Shown piece after piece: positions 49,863 through 61,039 of a DNA stretch of 64,000 bases. A program made the translations under genes and the position numbers. Within the stretch, counting starts at the first letter, position 1, and each line of letters opens with the position of its first letter. The notes under the pieces were generated by a model that saw only the letters and a list, made by a program, of their open reading frames with translations, had not been told where the DNA came from and made no database searches. Source of the stretch: Hydnum rufescens UP504. Taxonomy: Eukaryota; Basidiomycota; Agaricomycetes; Cantharellales; Hydnaceae. The stretch lies in the NCBI GenBank assembly GCA_014904985.1, contig MU128971.1, positions 164,303 through 228,302 on the forward strand. Direction: 5' to 3'.

Positions 49863-51750
49863 TCATAATCGGTCATGTGATCGTCCAATGGCTGGAAGTT
49901 GTGTAATTTCGCTTTTTCTGATACTGGATGTTTTTATCTTCCACACCGGAAATGAGACCCCATTCTCTTCATAAAGGTCAGCTCTGACTTCACTGAATAG
50001 TGTGTGAGAAATCACATCACTTAGATGTACATCACTGTCATCAGTAATATTCTCTGTAAAGGGAGGTTCATCTTCATCTCCATTACCCACAAGAGTGGCT
50101 TGATTTTGAGTAGCAGGCCACATGGACAGGGCTTTCCCTTGACTAGTCTTCTTCTTCCAAGGCACTGAACATGGCTGCAAGCGGGGAGCTGATAATTCTG
50201 CCCAAAATGTGGGATCAGCGGTTGGCAACTCTCGAAGGGATTGGAGTACAGCAGGGCTACGCAAGCTATCCTGTGAAAGATTGAATTCCCCTGAGCGGCA
50301 CATCTCAAATGCCTAGGAATAATCTATTTGAGATATTCTTCATGATCCATGAAAGAAAACCCACCTTCAAAACAATATCGGGCTTGTTGATACATCAGAA
50401 TGCATTTACAAGTGTGTGTGGACTCCGATCTCACAATGTAATGACCGATGTGTCCAGATGTATGGATTTGGGATCTTTCCCATCTTCAAGCTTGCATAAA
50501 ACTTCTTCAACTATGGCCCCATGCTGTGTCCGCTGAACAGAATGTTTCAGAATATGCTGAATCCCTACATCACATGGTTGAAAAAGGCCAGTACATCCTC
50601 CGGGGACATAGCTGAGGATGATCCAAGGGTAAAATTTGAATAGCCAAGCCCTAAGGTCCTCGGATGTGTGAACTGGCCAGACATCAATTTGCCATATGGC
50701 CTCATGGCTGAGAGGAAGTGAGAGTTTGACTTTTTTGGCAGTAAAATATGGAACAAGGATGTGTTGAATAAAAGATTTCATCGTGTCACCAGTCACCCAG
50801 TATGTATCAGTCATTGAGGATTCAAACCGAAAGCCAAGAGCCATGGCCTCATCATACCCATCGCAGGTGGGGCTTGGGAGACTCTTCAGGCTTTTGCTTT
50901 GGTATATTGCTGGAATGGCAGCAACTCCCCACTTGCTGACACAGCAACATTCAAGGTGAATGCCCGCTTTTCTTCCTGGCTGATGGCAGATACTTGTTTA
51001 ACACCAATTGCATCATACGTTAAAGAGGAGCTTTGATGATAGATCACTTGTGTCTGGTCTGAATTCACTCGCAAGGCTGCTGGAATATTGTAGTCTCGAA
51101 TTGATAGGGCCTGTTGAAGCAATGCATGGCAGATTTGGTAGTCGGCATCCTCTGGTATTTTCTGGGCTGCCCTCATTGTATGCCATAGGTTCCACCGCAG
51201 TTCATGATGCAGGAACTTCCTTACCCATGATTTGCTAGCATGGAATATGCTTCCGTCCTTTGTAGCATTGGTAAACAGAGTCGGTTCTGCATCTTGGATC
51301 ATGGCAATGATGATGCCTCAGATCGTTACAATTGTCAGTGGGCATCCAGTTTCACGAAGATTCTGTAGCATCGCCTTGATCTTCTCAACAAGAATAGGGT
51401 AAGGGGTCTAGGATTTTCTTTGTTAACAAGTTCTTTTAATGAGATCATTTGATGACTTGATTTTGCACCAGGATTCCCCAACGAGTGTTTTCCCCACCAG
51501 GACTGTAGCCCTTTTCCACCCAGGCCAGTGTTTCATCACTCCAATGGGGCTTGGGACCACTACAGTCAATCATCCTGCCCACCACTTGGGATTTTAGGTT
51601 TTTAAAGAGAGTTGGACTCTGATGCTGAGCCTCCTTCACAATTTCAGTTGGAGACATCTGCCATCCCATGGCTTTTGCTGCATCCTTGAGAATTGAGAAC
51701 AAGGTAGGCTGGTGCCAATTTGTTGTTCAGGCATTGGACACTTGATTGAT
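49863..51750 (-). pseudogene. Decayed pogo/Tigger-like DDE_1 transposase
   Basis: From 5' to 3' on the minus strand the frames read MFSILKDAAKAMGWQMSPTE, GRMIDCSGPKPHWSDETLAW, RVNSDQTQVIYHQSS with EEKRAFTLNVAVSASGELLP (first catalytic Asp region), TYWVTGDTMKSFIQHILVPY, IWQIDVWPVHTSEDLRAW and SYVPGGCTGLFQPCDVGIQ (second Asp and PGGCT block), then a C-terminal tail SGEFNLSQDSLRSPAVLQSL. This order fits DDE_1 transposases of the pogo group. Frames break at about 51,440, 51,300-50,880 and 50,310-50,430. Terminal repeats were not found, so element borders are unknown. Confidence 0.72.
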
Positions 51751-51959
51751 TCTTTTGCGGCCAGCAGCATTTTTTACCCCAGGTTGCCGAAGTGCTTCCC
51801 TGAATGCTCATTTTGGACGAGAGGTTTCTGGTATAAGAATGTTTGGTGCATTGGGAATGTCACAGTGAATGTCGAGTTTTTCTCGCGACATCGCATCCAC
51901 CCTGTGGGATTGCAGACTAGAAGCCAGGATTTCCCCTGGTTACTAGCACCGTAGTTCAC

Positions 51960-52352
51960 AGTTTGCTTATCCCACAGAACATGGCGGCCCGAATTCCCGA
52001 TTCGAGATCGCCGTTGGGATTGCGGTAAATTGGATTCTTGGCGCCCACTGACTCAGGAGTCGACACGAACGGGATTGTGGCACTTCCTGTCGATGACAGC
52101 TTCATCAGATCCCCATCAATATGGTTCCCGTGCATGGAGAGTGACGAGAGGCGATATGGGAAGCCGGGTAGCCTGTCTCTATCTTTTTCTCGCGAAGGAT
52201 CCCTTGAGCTTATCTTCTCCTTTCACTAGGAGATCCTCGCCCTTGCGGGGATGCGTTATCAAGGACTGGCAACTGACAGTTATTATTTTTCCGAGATTTT
52301 GAAAGGGATCACGGAGGATATGTGAAACTGGCAGGCCCTTCGGTCGCGCCTC
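51960..52352. other. CpG-containing unassigned stretch before assembly gap
   Basis: Unlike its neighbours this part has many CpGs and GC-richer text. No gene could be assigned. It ends at the N run. Confidence 0.3.
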
Positions 52353-52377
52353 NNNNNNNNNNNNNNNNNNNNNNNNN
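52353..52377. other. Assembly gap, 25 Ns
   Basis: The run of N is exactly 25 bases, so it may be a placeholder rather than a measured gap. The sequence on the two sides differs in CpG content, so the join may not reflect true adjacency. Confidence 0.95.
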
Positions 52378-53560
52378 GCTACATCAACATTATGGTGTTC
52401 GGTCTAATGTCCGAGTGCAATTGGAACAAGAATCTTTAGTTGCCACTACAACCCGCCATGCCTGGACCATAATTCTCAAAGTAGAAGGAATCTTGATGAT
52501 TTTGATGCAAGTTCAGATGATGACTTGGAGGGTGGTGAGCTGGAGGAGTTCTTTGACTGGAGGAAGCTGGTTTGATAGCTGCAGTGGACCAAGCAATTGT
52601 AGAACTAGATTTTGGATTCAGAATAATATTTCCTTTAACCATGTAAATGCTTTGCATAATAAAATGTCTCATCTGCACTACAGTAAAGCATTGCAGAATT
52701 CTACAAGTTCCAAAGTTGATCTCAAATTGATCTCAAATTGAGCTCAAACCTGACTCTTTTGCTATCAAATACTCTTTTGATCACTTTTTGATATCAAACA
52801 TAATACAAGCCTATCAGGCACTATACAGATATCAAAATGACATACCTTTTAAGGCCCCTAAGACGTTCTGACCAGCCTGAGAAATTCCAGCAGAAGGCAA
52901 AAATGAAGGTGGATCTTGCAAAAATCAATCAGTGTGAATATGCGGCAGAAAGGAAACAGGCCCAACGTGAACAAGAGTGGGAGATAGAAATAGACCATGG
53001 CATTCGGTCACCTGGGGGAACCAAAAAGGTAATTTTTCTTATGCACAACTATTCTGAACTCACTCACATGAACTATAGAAGCAGAAAATTAATGTTGATG
53101 ATGACCGGATAATAGTGGACCCTATCCCCACTGCCAAATATCCGCCCATTTTATGGATTGATAGGCCGATGGCTAGGGGTACTGTGGAGAAGGGAAAATA
53201 CAGATAAATTCGATGCCGGTGGGTCCATGTCTGTGCCATGAGGCATCACTTGGGAAGCTATAGAGAGTTAGAAGGCAGAATTGTGCAGGGGCTGGTCATT
53301 GCAGAGCGATAGCATCCCAGGTGAAGTGTGTGTGTAATTCTCGATTTATATACGCAAGCAGGCTGTCCGACAGGGCACCAAGGGTGACCCATATGAAGTA
53401 TTCATGTGTCCTCGAACTAGAAACTTTATCCAAACCACTATCAAATTAAATTCGAGGATGGTTCACCTATGTGGTCCCAAGTGATCTATGTTGATGGCAA
53501 TGAAGTTCTGAATCTGAATTGTGGCTAGTGAGCACTCAAAACATAGCTTACAACAAGGAT
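52378..53560. other. Transposon-derived DNA, no supported gene
   Basis: A frame at 52,837-53,112 contains a Lys/Gln/Glu-rich stretch (AERKQAQREQEWEIEI) and a possible GTAATT donor, but no family is recognised. CpG is scarce in the first kilobase. Confidence 0.3.
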
Positions 53561-53575
53561 AGGTATTAAGGGCCT

Positions 53576-54055
53576 GTTCGGATGCAAGAATCCAGATTCT
53601 TTGGCCAGATTCTACTATTGAAAATGGGTGGATTCTTTCAATCCAAAAGAATCCAGAAGAATCTACCCATTTTCAATAGTAGAATCTGGCCAAAGAATCT
53701 GGATTCTTGAGCCAGATTCTTTTGGGATAAAGAACCTCGTGTGTGTCGCGGAGGTACAAACCAGTGAGGGTTTACATGCAGTACCTATGCTATATATAGT
53801 AAAAGGGGTCGGCCCTAGAATGGGCCAGAAGAGCGGCAAGGGGTAAAGGCTGCCCACAAACGGGCACGTGACACTAATATGCCATAGCCGATAACCGCCT
53901 ACAACAACAGATTCTACTATTAGAAATGTGTAGATTCTTTCAGATTCTTTTCCAGATTCTTTTGCAAAATTTTCATTTGGTGACAAGAATCCAGAAGAAT
54001 CTGCCATCTGTTTGGCTGCACAGATTCTTTCTGGATTCTTTTGTGGATTTAACAC
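53576..54055. mobile_element. AGAATC/GATTCT-rich inverted-repeat element
   Basis: Arms at about 53,584-53,638 and 53,658-53,711 are almost exact complements, centred near 53,648, built from AGAATC words around GGCCAGATTCTACTATTG. Further copies of AGAATCTG/CAGATTCT follow to 54,050. The start GGGCCTGTTCGGATGC resembles end sequences of hAT/PIF-type MITEs. No coding. Confidence 0.55.
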
Positions 54056-54179
54056 TGCTTCAACACACCATTTGAAAAAGGAATTTTCTGAGGGTATAGA
54101 GTAGGGTGCCAAATTATATACCAGAATATATACCAGTGCCTTTGATAATGTATTTCCATGTTTCCCCAGGTCCCATTGA

Positions 54180-54390
54180 TGTGAACTGCATCAGGAAAAC
54201 CAAGAATGGGTTCAGAGACTTCTGAAGGCTTCAAAGCCTGAGAACCAAAATAAGCATGGTCCTTATTCTGAGCCTTCAAAGCATAAGCTTCATGCCTTCT
54301 GAAGCCTTCTGGAGCTTTCTGAAGTGTCTTTCCATCACAGAAGCCAAGCTCTATAAGCTCTGAGGCTTCAATCAAACAGAGATAAACCTA
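54180..54390. repeat. GAAGCC/GGCTTC-rich subterminal repeat block
   Basis: Words TTCTGAAGG, GAAGCC, AAGCTT and GGCTTC alternate in both orientations and the block ends GAGGCTTCAATCAAACAG. This looks like the end of another small DNA transposon, similar in design to the preceding one. Confidence 0.4.
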
Positions 54391-55295
54391 GCCATATTTA
54401 GAGTCTATTGGGTGAAAAGTTGACAGCAAAAAGACTATGCACAAGGGGATTCCATCATAAAACTGTTGTTGCAAAACAATCTCCAGCATAAAAGACAAAA
54501 CTGTATATAGGATGCATGGATTTCAGTGTCTAGTGTTTAAATATTTGAACACAGATGAGACTTACCAGAATAGATACCCAATACACACCTAAAATGCAGC
54601 AAGTCAGTTCAGCACCAAGGACAGATACAAAATATACATACATATCCAGTACATGTTATTCTGCACACAAGCAACTGGTTAGAAAATGTGTTAAGAGATA
54701 GGGATGTGCCATACACACTGCAGCATCCATCCAACATCCCCCCCATGTGCCAGGGTTTAACATGTGCCAGTCCTATATATGGAACCAAGACTGAGAACAA
54801 GCAAGAGAATGGGATGGAGGCACAGTGATGAGGAGGTAAAGGAGGAGGAAGATGGGTGAAGGAAGTTGGATGAAGAGAGCAGAGTTTGAAAAAATTACAG
54901 TACATAAACAACATTTGCTTCTGCTTCACCCCCAGATGGCTTCTGCTGACTCAACTTGACTCATGGCAACACTGCTGCTAGATGATTATCTTTTTAAGCT
55001 GTTTTTTTTCCCACCCTGGCCACAGGATTCCAGATAGGATAATATTTGAGGGGGAAGAGCATGGGGAGCATTGGCAAGCAGTGAAAATGTGTAAAAACAG
55101 GGCTAGATGGAAGCAAGAGTTCCAATGAGCCTGACCTGTATTTGGTACCATTTGATAGGCATAATTCATAGCTTTCTGTGCACCATTTTTTCCAGAGGAG
55201 TGGATAAAAACTGACAGAGAAATCCAATGAATACACCTCAAGAGTGGTCCATTTGAGCATTGATCACATGACTAGATCACATGACTAATCTGCAA
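54391..55295. other. Non-coding DNA with one LTR-like repeat unit
   Basis: No gene is supported. At 55,140-55,235 is a diverged single copy of the GGTACC...AGCTTTCT...ACTGACAGAG unit described for 49,430-49,845. Confidence 0.4.
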
Positions 55296-55495
55296 AAGCT
55301 CCTGCTATGTGGGCACACAAACTGCCAGGCTACATAATAGAATCCACAAGTCAGAATCAAAGGCCCCAAGCTCCTGTTGTACAGGCACACAGACTGCCAG
55401 GTTACATGACAGAATCCATTAGAGTCAAAGGCCCTCAGCTCCTGCTATATAGGCATGCAGACTGCAGGGTTACATAATAAAAGACAACAGTTTGA
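55296..55495. repeat. Three tandem copies of an about 70-bp unit
   Basis: Each unit begins AGCTCCTG(C/T)T and contains GCA(C/T)(A/G)CA(A/G)ACTGC(C)AGG and TACAT(A/G)A. Copies begin at about 55,297, 55,369 and 55,438. Non-coding. Confidence 0.75.
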
Positions 55496-55909
55496 ACTCA
55501 TTGCTGCTGAGTTGAGTCTTGGCAGTGCAATGTTGTCAGGGTGACACTGCTGTTGAAGCCACAAACAGAAAGAGGAAAGAGATTAATTAACCACACACTA
55601 TCACAGTGGGAATCCTGAGTATACACCACACAACAAGGGACACACAAGTCTCACACCTATTGCAGTGGGAATCCTGAGAGATTGAAACTGGTGATCCCCC
55701 AACTGTGAAGGGCTATAAGTACTACTTCCTGCACACAGCCACCACAGCCACCACAGCCCATCAAGATGACATATCTCCATCATGGACACAGCCCATCAGT
55801 CAGCCTCCACAGCCCATCATCACTAAGCCTCACTAAGCTGATGCAGCTGTGTTATGAATCCTGTGCGCACCTCCACATGGCTATGCCCCAACTTCCATAT
55901 GCATCCCCC

Positions 55910-56284
55910 TTAGCATATATACTTCCAAGGCAGTGCACACCTGGGTACTCCAAAGGTGTCCAAAGTGTATGGAGTAGGGATTGGGACAGGTGGTGTGGAT
56001 TCAGGGACTGGGGGTGGAGGAGGAGGAGGGGGAGTCTGGATTGGCAACTCCATGGACTCATGTGGGGAGCAAGGGAATGACAGGTGCTGACAAGGGCGCC
56101 AATGCTGCCACTGGTTGACTACCCAGCCCATAGCCTGCTGGCTGAGGTCCAATAGAATGAGGGCAATAATAATAAGAGAAATGCCAATAATAAGAGACAT
56201 GCCAATAATGACAAGGATGACAATAACCCCCTTACTGAATGGAGGGAGAGAGGAGATGAGAGCATTTGAAGAAGTAGGTGCCAT
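55910..56284 (-). CDS. Short membrane/proline-rich ORF downstream of chromovirus Pol
   Basis: The ATG at 56284 opens a 124-residue frame: a polar start, one long hydrophobic helix (VIVILVIIGMSLIIGISLII and on), then a Pro-rich tail with an eight-proline run. It follows the end of the Pol fragment by about 60 bases in the same direction, the place where some Ty3-type elements carry an extra ORF. It could equally be an unrelated frame in repeat DNA. No family is recognised. Confidence 0.35.
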   Translation of the reverse strand: MAPTSSNALISSLPPFSKGVIVILVIIGMSLIIGISLIIIALILLDLSQQAMGWVVNQWQHWRPCQHLSFPCSPHESMELPIQTPPPPPPPPVPESTPPVPIPTPYTLDTFGVPRCALPWKYIC

Positions 56285-56343
56285 ATGATAGAGTCAACAA
56301 AGAATGATACTCTGACAGGTAAGTCCTCAGGTGGAAGCAAATG

Positions 56344-57130
56344 TCAATTTGATCCTGACATTACCCCCCTTTTAGGACTTGGCATCATGATGAGTTTTCT
56401 TTGAGTCCAGTCAAATAAAGTATGCTGGGGGACCTCAGTAAAATTTTTGAAGTGGGTGAGAGGTAGGGTATCCCAGATAGCAGTTGCAATATGACATGGG
56501 GAGTTTGGATGGAGGTGATGGAAGTCCTCAAGGAGCTGTTTAGAGTTGCTGAGGTTTGATTCTGGTTCCCAACTGTTTTCCTCAGGGCCATAGCCCTTCC
56601 ATTTAATGAGGTATTGCAGTTTTGTATGATAGAGATGACTGTCCAAGATTGTCTCGACCTCATATTCTGTGTCACCCTTTGCTGTAATGATCAGTTTGGG
56701 TATGGGGGGCTGGCATTGCTCAGGAATACAATCAGGTACAAATGGGCAGAGTTTGCTGACATAGAAAACTGGGTGGATGCATTGGAAGTTCCAGGTGAGT
56801 TTTAGCTGATAGGCTGATGGTGAGATAACTGTGTCAATCAGAAAGGGACCAAACCATTTGTCATCAAACTTCTTGGTAGGGTGTGTTGTTGTGATGTTTT
56901 CTGCATCAAGCCAAACTTTATCTCCTTTTTCATAACTGGGTGCAGTTTGTTGATGAGCATCATAGAAGCATGCCATGTCATGTGCTGCTTGGTGAAGAGC
57001 AGACTTGGCTTCTTCTGTGGCTTGTTTCATACACTTCACAAACTCATCAACAGCTTCCAGGCAGGTTTCCTGAGTAGGCTCTGTGCCCAGGCATGGGTGT
57101 TGCAGGCTGGTCAGCCACTTTTCTGCATCA
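56344..57130 (-). pseudogene. Chromovirus (Ty3-type) Pol fragment: integrase C-terminus and chromodomain
   Basis: The frame reads DAEKWLTSLQ from about 57,130, then EAKSALHQAAHDMACFYDAH, EKGDKVWLDAENI, KKFDDKWFGPFLIDTVISPS and HPVFYVSKLCPF (integrase C-terminal GPY/F-like module), followed by a chromodomain: EYEVETILDSHLYHTKLQY, LIKWKGYGPEENSWEPESNL. These domains bind chromatin and steer integration. The upstream integrase core, reverse transcriptase and Gag are absent: coding homology stops abruptly near 57,130, next to a short inverted repeat (TTAGATATAAT/ATTATATCTA) and the hairpin array. So this is a truncated element. Confidence 0.85.
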
Positions 57131-57321
57131 TATTAGATATAATGAGCCTTGCATTTATTATATCTAGCTAGATGTTTTTACCAGGGGGCCCCCAGGGGCC
57201 CCTGCAATACAATCAAGGGGCCCCTGCCAGATTATGGATTATTAATTTATATATTTATTATTATTAGTATTATATTAGTATATACATCCATAGGCTCGCC
57301 CAGTGGGGCTCACCCTGTGCC
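57131..57321. repeat. Left outer end of the mirrored array: GGGGCCCC-rich segment
   Basis: Positions about 57,179-57,233 contain AGGGGGCCCCCAGGGGCCCC and AAGGGGCCCCTG. A related arrangement in inverted order lies at 63,400-63,463. An AT-rich strip (57,236-57,290) follows. These are taken as the outer ends of one structure. Confidence 0.55.
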
Positions 57322-57732
57322 CAAGAAGAGCAGCCAGAGGCTGCTCTTCTTGTGCAAGTGTAGCTAAAGAAAAAATACGTACCTGGAATTCACACCAGTT
57401 GGGGCCTGGGTTCCATTTGGGTGATCCCTCAAGGGGGTGTTGCTCACAGTTTTCATTTGTGTGGGCCTTCATGGTTTTGTTTGCAGTTTTTGTTCATGGT
57501 GTGTCATTCGGTGGGTCTGTGGTCAGGGGTTTGTGTGGGCTCTGGTCCAATATCTAGAGAACTAATTAATGAATTAGTTAAACATGAATGCAGTGCAAAA
57601 AGAGCAGCTTATGCTGCTCTTTTTGTGCCACAAGAATACGGAATAAAAATATGAAATAAAAAATACCTTGTAGTACCCCACACCCACTGCAGTGGTGTGG
57701 GGTACTGGGGCCATGTACTCTCACTCATACAT

Positions 57733-58270
57733 TGTTGGAGGGACAAATCCCTACTATGTGCAAACCCTATCCGAGGATGATCTTTCAATTAAATGAACCA
57801 TTTCTCATGTCAATCCGGATGTCAATTCCCATGTTGTCATTCATTTGAGAACAAGCTTGAATCCCATATGCCTAGAATCCACAAATCCACATCATTCCTT
57901 TACCTATACATGAGCCAATTTATTGTTCATCTGTGGCACTTCAACAGGCCACCCTAAATTCCACCTTTTTATGCCATACCTCAATGTGGCAACAGCAATT
58001 CAACTTGCTTGCTTTGTTTGATCTTCAATCAATCCCACTTCTGATACATGCTTCCTGTTGCCTCGAGGGCAACTCTAATGAATTGTGATTATGTAATGCA
58101 ACAGATTACACACCTGGGCCTTGATTCCGACTTGCAGACTTGTCACATGACAAATAGGGGCTAATGCAGTGCTCTCAAGGAGTAAACATGGAATATCTCC
58201 CTCAGTTTTGATTGGATCGACTTGAAAAAATAGCTCGCAGAAAGCTATGATTCATATCTTTCCGAAGATA
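57733..58270 (+). repeat. LTR-like repeat copy 1
   Basis: It begins TGTTGGAGGGACAAATCCC and shares, in the same order, many blocks with 63,466-64,000: CATTCCTTTACC, CAATTTATTG, ACTTCAACAG, GAATTGTGATTATGTAATG, TGTCACATGA, ATAGGGGCT, GTTTTGAT. It has fewer CpGs than the other copy. The TG start suggests an LTR, but no matching internal Gag-Pol lies between the copies. Confidence 0.6.
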
Positions 58271-59250
58271 CTAAAAATGAGCCAAACTAATCAAAGTGCC
58301 CCTTCCAGGTCAATTTTACTATGTGTTTCATATATCCCTTCAGTATTTTTCAATTTTATCAGTCAGTTTTGATCCAATTCATTCGGGACAAGCACACCTA
58401 GAAAGCTGTCAACAGTCTGCATCCAATGGCAGCAAGGGAAAAATGAGCAGATTAAAACTTGGCTCTCTACAATTTAACTCCCCCATGTCTCATTCCATTA
58501 TTGCCTCCGCTTTTTTTGATTATTAATGGCAATTATTCTTTTCCCCTCTTATATCTGATGAAGAGTACGTCTAGGACGACCAGTTCCACCATTCCCCAAG
58601 GGATTCTGTGCAGTAGGAGAGGAGGAATAGCTTGGTTAAGCCATATTCCCCTATTCTGACTTGATTTTGGAATATCTCCTTCAGTTTTGAAGCTTTTGAC
58701 TTGATTTCTTTTTCATCATTTTTGCCTTAACCCCACCTTTCCGCCAGTTACCATAGAATTTTTCTGTGATGTATATTAAGTGCAGGAGATGTGAATTTCT
58801 ATAGTTTTTCCCCCTCCCCAGTTTTGAGGCACTGATGTATTGCCACTGGTTTCTTGGGTGGATTCTATCAAGACTACTACACTTTGTCTAGGGCCTCAAG
58901 AGGAGAGCCTTAGGGTGTGGTTTTGTGACCCATATTCATTCTTTGCTCTATTGCTTGAGCAGGTGTTGCTTACAGCATTAGATTTCTATCCAAAAAGACC
59001 TTCCTTCCTTTGAGCCTTAACATTCAGATTGATCCCGTGGTCCCCTCTTTTCATTCTCGATTCCATATCATGGACTGTGGCTGGATTCCTCCCTCTGTTT
59101 CCTGTCTACAACATATGGGGGTTTGTATGGGGGTTCATGCAGGTGCCTGTCATTCAGGTGTCGAAAAGGGGGGTGGGGGTTTTGCCTTGGTATTTATTTG
59201 CCAGGGACATTGAGACCTATGGGAAAAACTTTTAAGTTAGTTAGAAATTA
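58271..59250. other. Spacer in left arm, no gene
   Basis: The stretch holds further TTTTGATC/AGAAAGCT-type words related to the LTR-like repeat (about 58,320-58,425 and 58,675-58,700). Nothing is coded. Confidence 0.35.
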
Positions 59251-59869
59251 AAAACCACACAAAAAGAGCAGCTTTTGCTGCTCTCTTTGTGCAGGTGTAG
59301 CTACCTTATATAGTACCACACACCCACCACAGTGGGTGTGTGGTTCCTGAGGCCCTTGTTGGGTGCATTGCTGTGTGTTGTGTCCTCATTTGGTGTGGTG
59401 TTGTATGTTGTGTTGTTGCTGTATGTTGTGTCATTGGCCCATTGCTGTTCAGCACATTGCTGTGTGTCATGTTGCCACTTGGGCTCGTGCCATTTTGTGG
59501 ATTATCATTCCAGCTTGTACATAGGGGTTCTCCCTGTGCCCTGTCATTTGGGCATTGATAAGGGGGAGTACAGGGGGTTTTGCATTGGTATTGGTTTGTG
59601 AGAATGGTTAATACCTATAGAATAATATTGTTAAATTAGTTAAAAATTAAACACCACACAAAAAGAGCAGCTTTCACTGCTCTTTTTGTGTGGTTGTAGC
59701 TACTGGGGTGTGGGGACTCAACTTATATGGGACCACACACCTGCTGTGGCAGGTGTGTGATTTCTGGGACCCAGATTGGGTGCAGTTGTGTCCTCAGTTG
59801 GCATTGTGGTTGCATCCTCATTTGACATGGTCATGTCCTCATTTGGCATGGTGCTGCATGCCCTGTCCT

Positions 59870-60095
59870 TGGCATGTTGGCATGTCATGTTGGCACATTG
59901 TGTTGCATTGGCATGTCATGTTGCATTGGCATGTTGTGTTGCATTGGTGCATCATGTTGTGTTGGCATGTCATGTTGTGTTGGCATGTGTGTTGCATTGG
60001 TGCATCATGTTACTGTGTTGCGTTGGCATGTTGTGCTGGTGTCTCATGTTGTGTTGGCATGTCACATTGCTGTGTTGTGTTGGTGTTTGGGCTCT
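59870..60095. repeat. GT-rich minisatellite (TTGGCATGTCATGTTGCA-type)
   Basis: Units of about 15-20 bases made of TTGGCATG, TCATGTTG and TGTGTTGG are repeated a dozen times with variation. Open frames over this part only reflect the low complexity. Confidence 0.7.
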
Positions 60096-60336
60096 GGTTG
60101 TTCTGTGGGCTATCATTGTGCATTGGATGAGGGCCCAGCTAGAATAATTAAAAGCATGTTAGTAAAAAATTTGAAAGCAGTGCAAAAAGAGCAGCTTTTG
60201 CTGCTCTTTTTGCACTGTTGTATCTACTAATAAAAAAAACTCACCTTGTGACCACACACCCATGTGGCGGGTGTGTGGTTGCATGGTTGTCTTTCCAGGC
60301 AGTTTGTTGTGGTTGCAGAGATGGAAGAGCAATGCA

Positions 60337-60990
60337 GATTCAACACTGGCAATTGCTGATACTTAAGAAGTGCCCAAGTGCTGGCACTACAGGCACAGTA
60401 CACATCAATAGCAAGCATGTAGATATATAATAAATACTATATAATAAATATTTGTCCAAAAAAAAAAGGGAAAATGACAATGATAATGGGTCAGAGCCCA
60501 ATAAGGCATGATATGGCTAATTGCAAGTGGATTGGGCCACTTCTATGCATCAGAATTGCCCCAAATTTAAATATATCTATGGCATATATGTGCCCTACAT
60601 AGGGAATTAGCCCCATTGCACATTGTGGGCATTTTTCAATTTTCCACGCCTTCAATTCCCTAAATAGGGAATTGAAGGCATGGAAAATTGAAAAATGCCC
60701 ACAATGTGCAATGGGGCTAATCCCCTACATAGGGCACATATATGCCATAAATATATTTAAATTTGGGGCAATTCTGATGCATAGAAGTGGCCCAATCCAC
60801 TTGCAATTAGCCATATCATGCCTTATTGGGCTCTGACCCATTATCATTGTCATTTTCCCTTTTTTTTTGGACAAATATTTATTATATAGTATTTATTATA
60901 TATCTACATGCTTTGCTATTGATGTGTACTGTGCCTGTAGCACCAGCACTTGGGTGCTTCTTGAGTATCAGCAATTGCTGGCATTGAATT
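60337..60990. repeat. Central near-perfect palindrome, arms about 320 bp
   Basis: The two arms are complements from about 60,341 to 60,662 and 60,665 to 60,986, with only scattered differences; the loop at 60,663-60,664 is two bases (CCCTA-AA-TAGGG). Each arm contains the same blocks, for example GGCAATTGCTGATACT, CAGGCACAGTACACATC, TATATAATAAATA and GGGTCAGAGCCCAATAAGG. It is the centre of symmetry of the hairpin modules on both sides. Confidence 0.9.
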
Positions 60991-61039
60991 TTGCCACTAC
61001 ACAACACACCCAGCAACAAGGCAACAACATGACAACATG

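Larger units (their letters stand above)
57322..60282 (-). repeat. Left arm of mirrored hairpin array (modules read on minus strand)
   Basis: Five AAAAAGAGCAGC-type hairpins lie at about 57,322-57,353, 57,595-57,630, 59,257-59,296, 59,655-59,692 and 60,178-60,219. GGTGTGTGG-type palindromes lie at 57,676-57,704, 59,311-59,344, 59,736-59,764 and 60,249-60,281. On the minus strand each palindrome precedes its hairpin, and the best module (60,244-60,139) reads AAG|GTGAGT, hairpin, ACTAAC, TTCTAG. Spacer DNA between modules is longer and more diverged than in the right arm and includes a GT-rich minisatellite and an LTR-like repeat. Confidence 0.8.

Noticed and set aside
59690..60230. Cys/His-rich frames over the GT-rich minisatellite
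   Set aside because: All frames give low-complexity translations of TTGGCATG-type repeats; no domain is present.
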